Shown here piece after piece: positions 17,899 to 27,468 of a stretch of DNA of 64,000 nucleotides (its first letter is position 1; every line of letters starts with the position of its first letter). The position numbers were made by a program, and so were the translations under genes. The notes beneath the pieces were generated by a model. That model saw only the letters and a list, made by a program, of their open reading frames with translations. It searched no databases and was not told where the DNA came from. The DNA is from Galbibacter marinus (GTDB lineage Bacteria > Bacteroidota > Bacteroidia > Flavobacteriales > Flavobacteriaceae). Location of the stretch: the NCBI RefSeq assembly GCF_000300875.1, contig NZ_AMSG01000003.1:1-64000 (forward strand). The letters run 5' to 3'.

Positions 17899-18198
17899 AT
17901 GCAAAGTAATTTTAAAGATATTATCAATGTCGATAAACCTGTTCTTATTGATTTTTTCGCAGACTGGTGTGGGCCCTGTCAAACGATGGCACCGATCTTA
18001 AAACAGGTGAAAGATCATATGGGAGATCGCATACAAATTATTAAAATTAATGTAGATCAAAATAAAGAATTAGCAGCTCGATTTCAAATCCGAGGAGTGC
18101 CTACATTTATGATCTTTAAAAATGGAGCTCATCTTTGGCGTCAATCTGGATTACTGAGTAAGAAGGATCTCATTGATCTATTAGACTCTTATGCTTAG
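17899..18198 (+). CDS. Thioredoxin
   Basis: A 99-residue thioredoxin-fold protein with the active site WCGPC (in FFADWCGPCQTMAPIL) and the cis-proline in RGVPTFMIFKNG. It has no signal peptide, so it acts in the cytoplasm as a disulfide reductant. The length is slightly short of the usual 105-110 residues because the N-terminus begins close to the first strand. It may be a secondary thioredoxin rather than the main TrxA. An imperfect inverted repeat (17814-17820 with 17863-17869) lies just upstream. Confidence 0.88.
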   Translation: MQSNFKDIINVDKPVLIDFFADWCGPCQTMAPILKQVKDHMGDRIQIIKINVDQNKELAARFQIRGVPTFMIFKNGAHLWRQSGLLSKKDLIDLLDSYA

Positions 18199-18239
18199 CT
18201 TTATTACTTTAAAATATAATAATTTAATTAAAAAATAAT

Positions 18240-18298
18240 AGGCTTTTAAATGCTTTCTCAATCAAATTAGATTGGGGACCACATTTAAAAGCCTTTTT
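18240..18298. terminator. Bidirectional terminator between thioredoxin and gapN
   Basis: A perfect 13-bp outer stem (AGGCTTTTAAATG 18240-18252, CATTTAAAAGCCT 18282-18294) encloses a 5-bp inner stem (CAATC 18259-18263, GATTG 18270-18274). T runs follow on both strands, and the flanking genes converge. Confidence 0.88.
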
Positions 18299-18360
18299 GC
18301 CTTTTTATTATGGAGTTCTTTATCTTATCGCATATATAAGCCAAAGACCATAAAAAACAC

Positions 18361-19962
18361 TTACAGGATATAATCAGTACTTACAAAATTAGAAGCCTTA
18401 CTTCCTAATAGGTCATTTAAAATTCTGTTGTTGTGTTCATTATCTTTTGAAGCGACAAATGTTCTGATGGAGAATGATCTCAAGGCATCGTGTACACTTA
18501 AAGTTCCAACAGCAGAATCTTTTCTTCCTGTAAAGGGATACATATCTGGTCCTCTTTGACATGAGCTATTTAAGTTCACGCGACACACCAAATTGACAAG
18601 ATTGTCAATAAGCGGCGCAAGAGTACTGATATCAGTCCCAAACAGACTCACCTGTTGTCCGTAATTAGAATCTGCCATATCGTTGATTGGCTCATCTATA
18701 TCATGGAAAGGAACGATTGGAATAACAGGTCCAAATTGTTCTTCTTGGAATACACGCATCTCTTTGGTTACTGGATACAATACCGCAGGGAATATGTAAT
18801 TGTCCGTGGTTTGTCCACCTTTTTCATTAATTACTTTAGCACCCTTTGCTGTAGCATCATCTATAAGTCCTTGTATGTATGCAGGTTTATCTGGCTCAGG
18901 TAGTGGGGTTAAGGTCGCACCTTCCTCCCATGGATTTGCGAATTTTAATTCATCCACTCTTTTTGCAAAACGTGCATTAAATTCCTCTAATACATCTTGA
19001 TGTACATAAAGTACTTTCAATGCCGTGCAACGTTGACCATTAAATGATAAGGTTCCAGCAATACACTCGTTTATGGCCAAATCTAAATCTGCATTAGGCA
19101 AGATTATTCCTGGATTCTTAGCCTCTAGGCCTAATACAAGTCTTAGACGGTTTTTGTGAGGGTGTTGATCTTGAAGTGCAACAGCAGATTTACTATTTCC
19201 AATAAGAGCTAAGACATCAACTCTACCTGATCTCATAATTGGTGCAGCAACTTCTCTACCTCTTCCAAAAACAATATTTACCACACCTTTTGGAAAACTA
19301 GATCTAAAAGCCTCCATTAAAGGAGTAAGAAGTAATACCCCGTGTTTAGCTGGTTTGAAAATTACAGTATTACCCATCATAATAGCAGGGATCAACAAAG
19401 CAAAGGTTTCGTTTAACGGGTAGTTATATGGCCCTAGACAAAGTACGATTCCTAGTGGTCCTCTACGAATATGAGCGTAGATACCATCTCGCTTTTTAAA
19501 GTTTGCAGAATCGCGATCCAATTGTTTATAATCCTCAATGGTGTCATAGATGTACTCAACAGTTCTATCAAACTCCTTTTGTGAATCCGCCAAGTTCTTA
19601 CCGATCTCCCACATGAGTAATTTTACAACTTCGTCTCGTTTTGTAACCATTTGTTTGGCGAATTTCTCCATACAAGCCACGCGTTGTGAGACTTTCATAG
19701 TGGGCCAAATTCCTTTACCCTTATCATAGGCTTTTGCTGCAGACTCTAACACTTCGTTAGCTTCTGTCTCACCCATATAAGGTATACTTCCTAAAAGAGT
19801 TGGCTGGTACTCCTTAGTAGATGATATGGTGGAATATACTGGAGTTGTTTTTCCAGTCCAGGGTTTAAGGACTCCGTTTGATAAATAGGTTCTATGGTCT
19901 ATGGGCTGTTTGACCTGAAATTGGTCAGGAATTTTTTGAAATGTTTTGGTTTTGGTTTCCAT
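18361..19962 (-). CDS. gapN: NADP-dependent non-phosphorylating glyceraldehyde-3-phosphate dehydrogenase (GapN type)
   Basis: A 533-residue ALDH-superfamily enzyme. The catalytic Cys is in [15 protein letters not shown] and the Glu in [13 protein letters not shown]. The C-terminal segment [23 protein letters not shown] is typical of the GapN group, which oxidises glyceraldehyde 3-phosphate directly to 3-phosphoglycerate and yields NADPH. I chose the ATG at 19962, which gives METKTKTFQ and fits homologue length; a TTG 87 bases upstream adds a segment without family character. It is monocistronic. Another ALDH family with a similar substrate cannot be fully excluded. Confidence 0.82.
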   Translation of the reverse strand: METKTKTFQKIPDQFQVKQPIDHRTYLSNGVLKPWTGKTTPVYSTISSTKEYQPTLLGSIPYMGETEANEVLESAAKAYDKGKGIWPTMKVSQRVACMEKFAKQMVTKRDEVVKLLMWEIGKNLADSQKEFDRTVEYIYDTIEDYKQLDRDSANFKKRDGIYAHIRRGPLGIVLCLGPYNYPLNETFALLIPAIMMGNTVIFKPAKHGVLLLTPLMEAFRSSFPKGVVNIVFGRGREVAAPIMRSGRVDVLALIGNSKSAVALQDQHPHKNRLRLVLGLEAKNPGIILPNADLDLAINECIAGTLSFNGQRCTALKVLYVHQDVLEEFNARFAKRVDELKFANPWEEGATLTPLPEPDKPAYIQGLIDDATAKGAKVINEKGGQTTDNYIFPAVLYPVTKEMRVFQEEQFGPVIPIVPFHDIDEPINDMADSNYGQQVSLFGTDISTLAPLIDNLVNLVCRVNLNSSCQRGPDMYPFTGRKDSAVGTLSVHDALRSFSIRTFVASKDNEHNNRILNDLLGSKASNFVSTDYIL

Positions 19963-20090
19963 AGTTTCTTTTTTGTAAATTTTTTCTTTTATGTTAAGTG
20001 AAATAGACAATTTAGCCCTAAAGTTCGTAAATACGACGTTAAGATTCAATTATTAATAAAAAAAAGCACTTTAAATCACAAATTTGTAAT

Positions 20091-21353
20091 TTATACAAGA
20101 TACTGAAACAAATCTGGTTTGTTGTTTAAGTACTCTCCGAAAAAGTTTCTGCTTTTCATTCGAGCGATAAGAGGTTCTAAATCCTGTTCAGATTTGAGCT
20201 CGATGCCTACCACCGCAGGCGCATTTTCTTTCGCATTCTTTTTTGTGTACTGAAAATGGGTAATATCATCATTAGGCCCTAAGATTTCGGCAACAAATTC
20301 CTTTAAAGCTCCAGCTCTTTGCGGGAATCTAATAATAAAATAATGTTTTAAATTAGCATAAAGTAAAGCACGTTCTTTAATTTCTGCAGTACGTGTGATA
20401 TCGTTGTTACTTCCACTGATAACGCAGACCACATTTTTGCCTTTGATTTGATCTTTGAACTGATCTAAGGCGGCTAGGGTTAAAGCGCCAGCTGGTTCAA
20501 CAACAATGGCGTCCTTATTGTATAAATCCAGAATTTCTTGACACACTCTTCCTTCTGCTACTTGTACCATTTGATCTAAATGTTGCTGACAGATGGCAAA
20601 GGTCATATCCCCTACTCTTTGAACCGCTGCACCATCGACAAATTTGTCAATTTTACCCAGCTCTGTATTTTTACCTTTGGCAAGTGAAGTGGACATCGAT
20701 GGAGCACCCTGTGGCTCAACACCGATAATTTTAGTTTGTGGGGAAAGCTGATTAAAAACTCCTATGACTCCAGATGCCAAGCCACCTCCACCTATAGGAA
20801 CAAAAAGGTAATCTATTGGAAGATCTGTAGACTCAAGTATTTCAAGTCCTACTGTGCCTTGACCCTCCATAACTTTAGGATCATCAAAAGGATGAACAAA
20901 AGTTTTACCTAGTTCTTCACATTGGGCCATTGCAGCTTTATTTGCATCATCAAAGGTATCGCCATGTAAGACAATATCAATATAGTCCTCCCCGAACATC
21001 GCTACCTGCTCTATCTTTTGTTTAGGTGTAGGAGCAGGCATAAAAATGGTTCCTTTAATCTTAAGGGCTTTACAGCTGTATGCAACTCCTTGAGAATGAT
21101 TCCCAGCTGAGGCACATACAATACCATTGTCTCTTTGCTGTTGCGTTAAAGAACTTATTTTATTGTAAGCCCCTCTTATTTTATAGGAACGTACCATTTG
21201 TAAATCTTCACGTTTGAGCATGATTTTAGCACCGTATTGTTTTGAATAACGATGACTTAGGTTTAAAGGAGTAACTGCCGCAACCCCTTTAAGAGTTGCA
21301 GCAGCTTCTTTTATGTGTTCTAATTTAGGTATGTATACCGTTTGTATTTGCAT
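20091..21353 (-). CDS. ilvA: Threonine dehydratase (threonine ammonia-lyase), biosynthetic
   Basis: A 421-residue enzyme that converts threonine to 2-oxobutanoate, the first committed step to isoleucine. PLP-binding Lys is in RSYKIRGAYNK, the phosphate loop is PIGGGGLASG, and SAGNHSQGVAY is the substrate loop. A single C-terminal ACT-like domain (HYFIIRFPQRAGALKEFVAE) is the expected site of isoleucine feedback. I chose the ATG at 21353 (MQIQTVYIP); an upstream TTG extends into sequence with no family match. It is the last gene of the ilv operon, 69 bases after ilvC. Confidence 0.93.
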   Translation of the reverse strand: MQIQTVYIPKLEHIKEAAATLKGVAAVTPLNLSHRYSKQYGAKIMLKREDLQMVRSYKIRGAYNKISSLTQQQRDNGIVCASAGNHSQGVAYSCKALKIKGTIFMPAPTPKQKIEQVAMFGEDYIDIVLHGDTFDDANKAAMAQCEELGKTFVHPFDDPKVMEGQGTVGLEILESTDLPIDYLFVPIGGGGLASGVIGVFNQLSPQTKIIGVEPQGAPSMSTSLAKGKNTELGKIDKFVDGAAVQRVGDMTFAICQQHLDQMVQVAEGRVCQEILDLYNKDAIVVEPAGALTLAALDQFKDQIKGKNVVCVISGSNNDITRTAEIKERALLYANLKHYFIIRFPQRAGALKEFVAEILGPNDDITHFQYTKKNAKENAPAVVGIELKSEQDLEPLIARMKSRNFFGEYLNNKPDLFQYLV

Positions 21354-21422
21354 AAAATTATTATTTTGCAATTTTTCTTTCACGGATCTTCCGCAAAAGG
21401 ACAAGTCAGAACGATTGTTAAC

Positions 21423-22892
21423 TTATACGATTTTTTTCATTGCAGTCATTGAGGTACGTAGCCACGCTCCTACTTCTTCAACTGGATGATTACGTAATTG
21501 ATCATTAATCTCAATTAATTCTTTATTGTCTACACCATTGCTGTTAGAAAATGGTTTTCCGATAACATTGGTATCAATTTTCTTCATAAAGTCTTTAAGA
21601 AGTGGCTTACAAGCATGATCGAATAAATAACAACCATATTCCGCTGTATCAGAAATCACTCTATTCATTTCAAAGAGTTTCTTTCTAGCAATGGTATTGG
21701 CAATAAGCGGTGTTTCGTGTAAGGACTCATAGTATGCTGATTCCTCAATAATACCGGCCTCTACCATAGTTTCAAATGCCAATTCAACCCCACTTTTCAC
21801 AAAGGCAACCATTAGTACTGCATTGTCAAAATATTCTTGTTCCGAAATAGCATCCGATCCAGCTGCTGTCTTTTCAAAAGCAGTTTCACCAGTTTCAGCA
21901 CGCCATGAAAGAAGGTTTTTATCATCATTAGCCCAATCCTCCATCATTGTTTTGGAAAAATGACCACTCATGATATCATCCATATGTTTTTGGAACAATG
22001 GTCTCATAATATCCTTTAATTCTTCTGCAAGTTTGAAAGCTTCAATTTTTGCAGGATTGGAAAGACGGTCCATCATATTAGTGATACCACCATATTTCAA
22101 AGCCTCGGTAATCGTTTCCCAGCCGTACTGAATTAATTTAGAAGCATATCCTGGTTCAATACCTTTTTCAACCATTTTGTCAAAACAAAGGATGGATCCA
22201 GTTTGTAATAAACCACATAGTATAGTTTGTTCTCCCATAAGGTCCGATTTTACCTCTGCTACAAATGAAGAACGCAATACTCCAGCGCGATGACCTCCAG
22301 TAGCTGCTGCATAGGCTTTAGCTTGATCCAATCCTTTTGCTTCAGGATCATTCTCTGGGTGCACAGCTATAAGAGTTGGTACACCAAATCCTCTTTTGTA
22401 TTCTTCGCGAACCTCAGATCCAGGACATTTAGGCGCCACCATAATTACGGTAATATCCTCTCTTACCTGCATTCCTTCTTCAACGATGTTGAATCCGTGT
22501 GAATACGAAAGTGTTGCCCCTTTTTTCATAAGTGGCATAATGGTGTTTACAACATTGGTGTGTTGCTTATCTGGAGTTAGGTTACTAACTAAGTCAGCAG
22601 TTGGAATTAGTTCCTCATATGTTCCAACTTTAAATCCATTCTCGGTTGCATTGACATAGGATTGACGCTTTTCTTTTATAGCACTTTCTCTAAGGGCATA
22701 AGAAATATCAAGACCAGAATCTCTCATATTTAACCCTTGGTTAAGTCCTTGAGCTCCACATCCTACGATAACTACTTTTTTTCCTTTTAGTTTTTCTACA
22801 CCATCCGCAAATTCTGAGATATCCATAAATTCACAAACCCCCAATTGTTCCAATTGCTGTCTAAGTGATAGTGTATTAAAATAATTTGCCAT
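21423..22892 (-). CDS. ilvC: Ketol-acid reductoisomerase, class II (long form)
   Basis: A 489-residue enzyme of the long class II form, with the duplicated C-terminal knotted domain. It isomerises and reduces 2-acetolactate and 2-aceto-2-hydroxybutanoate using NADPH and Mg2+. Visible motifs are the Rossmann loop [20 protein letters not shown], the catalytic-site segments [20 protein letters not shown] and [16 protein letters not shown], and [11 protein letters not shown] in the C-terminal half. It is the fourth gene of the ilv operon, 37 bases after ilvN. Confidence 0.96.
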   Translation of the reverse strand: MANYFNTLSLRQQLEQLGVCEFMDISEFADGVEKLKGKKVVIVGCGAQGLNQGLNMRDSGLDISYALRESAIKEKRQSYVNATENGFKVGTYEELIPTADLVSNLTPDKQHTNVVNTIMPLMKKGATLSYSHGFNIVEEGMQVREDITVIMVAPKCPGSEVREEYKRGFGVPTLIAVHPENDPEAKGLDQAKAYAAATGGHRAGVLRSSFVAEVKSDLMGEQTILCGLLQTGSILCFDKMVEKGIEPGYASKLIQYGWETITEALKYGGITNMMDRLSNPAKIEAFKLAEELKDIMRPLFQKHMDDIMSGHFSKTMMEDWANDDKNLLSWRAETGETAFEKTAAGSDAISEQEYFDNAVLMVAFVKSGVELAFETMVEAGIIEESAYYESLHETPLIANTIARKKLFEMNRVISDTAEYGCYLFDHACKPLLKDFMKKIDTNVIGKPFSNSNGVDNKELIEINDQLRNHPVEEVGAWLRTSMTAMKKIV

Positions 22893-22929
22893 TTTTTTTG
22901 TATTAAATTTTTAGGTTTATTAATTGAAT

Positions 22930-23457
22930 TTAAACTTGAAATTCTTTTAAAATTGATGAAATCTGCATCGTTGTTTTTGTAACAGCAACACGTCCCGAAC
23001 GGACAAACTGCATAATGCCATAGGGTTTTAACTCCTGGTACATGGTTTCTATCTCTTCTCTTCTTCCTGATTTTGAGATCACGAAGAATTCTGGAGAAAC
23101 CGTTACAATAGTGGAATGATTATCCTTTATGATGTTTTGAATTTGACGCTCGTCAAATAAAAGATTTGAAGCGATCTTAAACAAGGCAGTTTCTTGAAAT
23201 ATCGTTTCTTCATCCGTGTGATAGTAGGCCTTTATCACCTCTATTTGCTTCTCTATTTGACCGACGATTTTACGTGCCCAGTCTTCAGTAGTATACACAA
23301 CTATTGTGAATTTAGAAACTTCATCAATCTCTGATTTAGAAACATTTAAACTCTCTATATTGATGTGTCTCTTTAAGAAAATACCTGAAATCCTATTCAA
23401 CAATCCTATGTTGTTTTCAGAATAAACTGAAATTGTAAAGTTCTTTTTATCTTCCAT
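22930..23457 (-). CDS. ilvN: Acetolactate synthase small (regulatory) subunit
   Basis: A 175-residue regulatory subunit with an N-terminal ACT domain (FTISVYSENNIGLLNRISGIFLKRHINIESLNVS), the site for valine feedback, and the C-terminal domain that activates the large subunit. It begins 13 bases after ilvB, so the two are almost certainly made together. Confidence 0.93.
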   Translation of the reverse strand: MEDKKNFTISVYSENNIGLLNRISGIFLKRHINIESLNVSKSEIDEVSKFTIVVYTTEDWARKIVGQIEKQIEVIKAYYHTDEETIFQETALFKIASNLLFDERQIQNIIKDNHSTIVTVSPEFFVISKSGRREEIETMYQELKPYGIMQFVRSGRVAVTKTTMQISSILKEFQV

Positions 23458-23470
23458 TTTTATTGCTCTT

Positions 23471-25204
23471 TTAGCTTAAACGAATATCTGAAACTGAAGC
23501 ACCTGTAGGGATCATTGGGAACACATTGTCTTCCTTCTCAACACTTACTTCTAAAAAGAATGCATCTTCAGAGGCGATCATTGCCTCTACTGCTTCCTTA
23601 AGATCTTCACGTTTAGTTACCTTTTTTGCCTCAATATGATAACCCTTAGCGATGGTGATAAAGTCTGGATTGGTCATCTCTGTCGAAGCGTAACGCTTGT
23701 CGAAGAACAATTGTTGCCACTGACGAACCATTCCAAGGAAATCATTGTTTAACACCACTATTTTAACTGGTACATTAGTCTGAAAAATGGTACCTAATTC
23801 TTGGATAGTCATTTGATATCCACCATCTCCAATTACAGCTACCACCTGTCTTTCAGGTGCACCCATTTTAGCACCAATTGCTGCTGGTAATGCAAACCCC
23901 ATGGTTCCTAACCCACCTGAGGTAATATTGCTTTTAGAGTTTTCAAATTTTGCATAACGACATGCAATCATTTGGTGTTGCCCCACATCGGTCACAACCA
24001 CTGCCTGATGTTTGGAAGCTATGTTTATTTGTTCAATCACCTCGCCCATAGTAAGGCCTGGTTTCTCTGGTTGAATATCATCTTTAATAACCTTTTCGAA
24101 TTCAATGGCGTATTTTTCTTTAAATACATCATGCCAGTTCTGGTGAGAGTTTTGATTGATTTGGGGTAAAATAGCAGCAAGTGTCTCCTTTACATTACCT
24201 AAAACGGCGACATCTGCATGGACGTTTTTGTTAATCTCAGACGGGTCGATTTCAAAATGAATAACTTTAGCCTGCTTAGCATAGGTATCAAGATCTCCTG
24301 TAACCCTATCGTCAAATCGCATCCCTAACGCAATCAGGACATCACATTCATTGGTTAGTATGTTAGGTGCATAGTTACCATGCATACCAACCATACCAAC
24401 ATTAAGTGGATGACTAGAAGATATTGCCGAAGCACCTAAAATGGTCCAAGCAGCCGGAATACCAGATTTCTCAATAAAGGCTTTCAATTCTTGTTCTGCT
24501 TTTCCAAGAATAATACCTTGTCCCCAAACAATCATTGGTTTTTTAGCACCATTGATAAGTTCAGCAGCTTCACTTACTTTGGTTTGGTCAACTTTTGGAA
24601 AAGGGTTGTAGCTACGAATAGCCGTACATTTTTGATAATCAAAATCAAATTCCTCGAATTGTGCATTTTTAGTAATATCGATTAATACAGGTCCTGGTCT
24701 TCCAGAACGTGCAATAAAAAATGCCTTTGCTATAATCTCAGGAATTTCAGAGGCTTGAGTGATCTGATAATTCCATTTGGTTACTGGAGTTGAAATCCCT
24801 ACGATATCTGTTTCTTGAAACGCGTCAGATCCCAATAAATGACGGGCAACCTGTCCAGTGATACACACCATTGGTGTAGAATCAATCTGAGCATCTGCGA
24901 TCCCTGTAATTAAATTTGTTGCTCCAGGACCAGAGGTAGCCATTGCAACACCGACTTTTCCTGAAACCCTCGCATATCCTTGAGCAGCATGCGCTGCACC
25001 TTGCTCATGTCTTGTTAAAACGTGATGAAGCTTTCCTCTAAACTTATAAAGTTCATCATAAATGGGCATAATGGCACCACCAGGGTAACCATAAACTGTA
25101 TCAATGCCTTCAGCCAATAAGCAGTGAATTACTGCTTCAGCACCCGAAATTCTGATTTTCTTTCCGGTTTTGCTATCTTCTTTTTTTAATGTTTTTACTT
25201 CCAT
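23471..25204 (-). CDS. ilvB: Acetolactate synthase large (catalytic) subunit
   Basis: A 577-residue thiamine-diphosphate enzyme that makes 2-acetolactate from pyruvate, or acetohydroxybutyrate with 2-oxobutanoate. The N-terminal pyrimidine-binding site with catalytic Glu (LTRHEQGAAHAAQGYAR), the FAD region and the C-terminal diphosphate motif GDGGYQMTIQE ... VLNN are all present. I chose the ATG at 25204 (MEVKTLKKED); an upstream in-frame TTG gives a longer product but encodes no family sequence. It lies 54 bases downstream of ilvD. Confidence 0.95.
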   Translation of the reverse strand: MEVKTLKKEDSKTGKKIRISGAEAVIHCLLAEGIDTVYGYPGGAIMPIYDELYKFRGKLHHVLTRHEQGAAHAAQGYARVSGKVGVAMATSGPGATNLITGIADAQIDSTPMVCITGQVARHLLGSDAFQETDIVGISTPVTKWNYQITQASEIPEIIAKAFFIARSGRPGPVLIDITKNAQFEEFDFDYQKCTAIRSYNPFPKVDQTKVSEAAELINGAKKPMIVWGQGIILGKAEQELKAFIEKSGIPAAWTILGASAISSSHPLNVGMVGMHGNYAPNILTNECDVLIALGMRFDDRVTGDLDTYAKQAKVIHFEIDPSEINKNVHADVAVLGNVKETLAAILPQINQNSHQNWHDVFKEKYAIEFEKVIKDDIQPEKPGLTMGEVIEQINIASKHQAVVVTDVGQHQMIACRYAKFENSKSNITSGGLGTMGFALPAAIGAKMGAPERQVVAVIGDGGYQMTIQELGTIFQTNVPVKIVVLNNDFLGMVRQWQQLFFDKRYASTEMTNPDFITIAKGYHIEAKKVTKREDLKEAVEAMIASEDAFFLEVSVEKEDNVFPMIPTGASVSDIRLS

Positions 25205-25258
25205 AAGTAATAAACTTTTAGCTACGGTATCTACCGTAATTAGCAAATTGATGTTAAG

Positions 25259-26941
25259 TTAAAATTCATCAGTAACACACCCTTTGGAGGCAGAGGATAC
25301 TGATTTAGCATATTTGTAGAGGGATCCTCTTTTTATTTTTAATTCTGGTTCTTTCCACGCAGCACGTCGTTTAGCCAATTCATCATCAGATATTTCAATG
25401 TCGATGGTATTGTTCACTGCATCGATGGATATAATATCACCATTCTCCACAAGAGCAATATTACCACCCACCTGTGCCTCTGGCGAAACATGTCCAACCA
25501 CAAAACCGTGGGATCCACCTGAGAAACGTCCATCTGTAATTAATGCGACATCCTTTCCGAGTCCTGCTCCCATAATGGAAGAAGTTGGCTTAAGCATCTC
25601 TGGCATTCCAGGGGCTCCTTTAGGACCTTCATAGCGGATTATAACGACATCTCCTTTTTGAACCTCACCGTTTTTAATACTTTTATTAACTTCGATCTCA
25701 CTGTTATATACTTTAGCTGGGCCCTTAAATGCCAAACCTTCCTTACCAGTGATCTTTGCAACAGCTCCTTCTGTAGCAAGGTTTCCAAATAGAATTCTAA
25801 TGTGCCCTGTTTCTTTTATTGGATTGTCTAAAGTGTGAACGATATCTTGATCTTCAAGTAAATTGGGCACATCCTTAAGGTTCTCTGCTAGTGTTTTTCC
25901 TGTTACTGTCAAACAATCACCGTGTAACATATCGTTGTCCAACATGTATTTTAAAACTCCAGGTATTCCTCCAACACCGTGTAGGTCTTCCATGGAATAT
26001 TTACCGCTTGGTTTTAAATCAGCCAGCAAAGGTGTGTTGTCACTAATACGTTTAAAGTCCTCTAGTGTAAATTCTACTTGAGCCGCTTTAGCAATGGCTA
26101 AGAAGTGAAGTACTGCATTGGTAGATCCACCTAAAACAGTTACTAATCTAAAGGCATTCTCTAGTGATTTTCTACTGACTATATCAGAAGGCTTAATATC
26201 ATTTTCTAATAAATATCTTACGGCCTCTCCGGCTTTTACACATTCTTCCTCTTTTAAACTCCCATTACTTACTGCCGGAGTAGAAGAGTTAAATGGAAGT
26301 GACATCCCTAATGCCTCGATGGCTGAAGCCATTGTGTTAGCGGTATACATACCTCCACAAGCACCAGGACCTGGACAAGCCTTGTGAATTACTTGGTTAA
26401 ATTCACTGTCATCTATTGTTCCAGCCACCTTCTGACCATAGGCCTCAAAGGCAGATATAATATCTAATTTTCTTCCATTATGACATCCTGAAGCAATCGT
26501 TCCTCCATAGACTAAGATAGAAGGACGATTAAGCCTTAACATGGCCATTAGTGCACCAGGCATATTTTTATCACAGCCCACAACCGTGACAAGACCATCA
26601 TAGGACATTGCTTCTACGACCGTTTCTACAGAATCCGCAATAATATCTCTTGAAGGAAGAGAATAACGCATTCCTGGTGTGCCGTTAGAAATTCCGTCAC
26701 TGACTCCGATGGTATTGAAGATCAAACCCACCATGTCTGCATTTGCCGTTCCCTTTTTAATATGGGTCGCCAAACCGTTTAAATGCATATTACATGGATT
26801 CCCTTCATATCCTGTACTAGCAATACCGATAAAAGGTTTTTGTAAATCTTCATCCGTTAAACCCAAGGCGTGTAGCATCGCTTGCGCAGCTGGAAGCGTT
26901 GGATCCTGTGTTACCTGTTGACTAAACTTTTTTAAATTCAC
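25259..26941 (-). CDS. ilvD: Dihydroxy-acid dehydratase
   Basis: A 560-residue FeS dehydratase that turns the dihydroxy acids from IlvC into 2-oxo acids. Cluster cysteines are in GCDKNMPGA and [16 protein letters not shown], and the motif [19 protein letters not shown] is near the C-terminus. It is the first structural gene of the ilv operon. The 470 bases upstream hold two leader peptides and two terminators, so its expression is probably set by attenuation. Confidence 0.95.
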   Translation of the reverse strand: MNLKKFSQQVTQDPTLPAAQAMLHALGLTDEDLQKPFIGIASTGYEGNPCNMHLNGLATHIKKGTANADMVGLIFNTIGVSDGISNGTPGMRYSLPSRDIIADSVETVVEAMSYDGLVTVVGCDKNMPGALMAMLRLNRPSILVYGGTIASGCHNGRKLDIISAFEAYGQKVAGTIDDSEFNQVIHKACPGPGACGGMYTANTMASAIEALGMSLPFNSSTPAVSNGSLKEEECVKAGEAVRYLLENDIKPSDIVSRKSLENAFRLVTVLGGSTNAVLHFLAIAKAAQVEFTLEDFKRISDNTPLLADLKPSGKYSMEDLHGVGGIPGVLKYMLDNDMLHGDCLTVTGKTLAENLKDVPNLLEDQDIVHTLDNPIKETGHIRILFGNLATEGAVAKITGKEGLAFKGPAKVYNSEIEVNKSIKNGEVQKGDVVIIRYEGPKGAPGMPEMLKPTSSIMGAGLGKDVALITDGRFSGGSHGFVVGHVSPEAQVGGNIALVENGDIISIDAVNNTIDIEISDDELAKRRAAWKEPELKIKRGSLYKYAKSVSSASKGCVTDEF

Positions 26942-27174
26942 TTTATTTGTTAAATTTTCGAGTATTATTTAATTATATTCAAAATTATACTAATGCATTT
27001 GTAAAAGATGCCATACTATTGATCAGACTTTAAATCCAATTGCATTATAAAATAGTTAACTTACTGTTTATTAGTAATTTAATTGAATTAAATTAGGACA
27101 CTCAAACCTAATTAATTCTTTGAATTATTTTAAAAACATCCTTCTTTTGGCGAATTAACACCCAGATGTCAGAT

Positions 27175-27239
27175 AAAAAAAAGGTCTGTATCAAAACTGA
27201 TACAGACCCTATAATTTCGAGCACTCGAAACTGTATCAA
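27175..27239 (-). promoter_or_regulatory. Proximal attenuator of the ilv operon (terminator 2 with alternative arm)
   Basis: Reading along the minus strand, TTGATACAG (27239-27231) comes first, then a small hairpin TTTCGAG/CTCGAAA (27230-27215), then GGTCTGTATCA (27208-27198), loop GTTT, TGATACAGACC (27193-27183) and eight T residues. The middle arm can pair either with the first arm (antiterminator) or with the last arm (terminator), since TGATACAG occurs in both. The stop codon of leader peptide 2 lies within the first arm, so a ribosome finishing translation would block the antiterminator. This is classical attenuator geometry; the function is inferred. Confidence 0.8.
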
Positions 27240-27289
27240 CTCAACCCAGAGTTCATAATTCGAATGACTATGTTAATTATGTATTTCAT
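27236..27289 (-). CDS. Leader peptide 2 of the ilv operon
   Basis: A 17-codon frame, ATG at 27289-27287, encoding MKYIINIVIRIMNSGLS. Five of its residues are Ile, with one Val and one Leu. It begins six bases after the T run of the upstream attenuator, and its TGA is the first three bases of the antiterminator arm of the second attenuator. Ribosome stalling at the Ile codons when charged tRNA-Ile is low would free that arm. No Shine-Dalgarno sequence is seen, as is usual in this group. It is inferred to be a leader peptide from composition and position. Confidence 0.7.
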   Translation of the reverse strand: MKYIINIVIRIMNSGLS

Positions 27290-27295
27290 ATAAAT

Positions 27296-27351
27296 AAAAA
27301 ACCTTCCACATTTTGGAAGGTCACAAATTTAAATTGCATTAATTCCCTTCC
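27296..27351 (-). promoter_or_regulatory. Distal attenuator of the ilv operon (terminator 1 with alternative arm)
   Basis: Along the minus strand, GGAAGG (27351-27346) is followed by ACCTTCC (27321-27315), a seven-base loop, GGAAGGT (27307-27301) and a T run to 27296. The central arm can pair with either neighbour. GGAAGG begins four bases after the stop of leader peptide 1, so a terminating ribosome would cover it and leave the terminator free to form. A stalled ribosome would allow the antiterminator instead. Confidence 0.78.
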
Positions 27352-27355
27352 TTGC

Positions 27356-27412
27356 TCAGTGAATAATCACTAAGTTTTGAATCAGAGGAATAAGAATTAT
27401 TTGATTTTTCAT
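27356..27412 (-). CDS. ilvL: Leader peptide 1 of the ilv operon
   Basis: An 18-codon frame, ATG at 27412-27410, encoding MKNQIILIPLIQNLVIIH. Ten of 18 residues are branched-chain: six Ile, three Leu and one Val. It stops four bases before the alternative arm of a Rho-independent terminator and lies upstream of ilvDBNCA. This matches the design of ilv leader peptides in other bacteria, where translation senses charged branched-chain tRNAs. A TAATATTG box just before the ATG (27425-27418) differs from the -7 consensus by one base, so the transcript may start very close to the ATG. Confidence 0.8.
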   Translation of the reverse strand: MKNQIILIPLIQNLVIIH

Positions 27413-27468
27413 AGCAGCAATATTATATATATTTTCTAAATTGAAAAAACTTTTGAGCCATTTTAACA

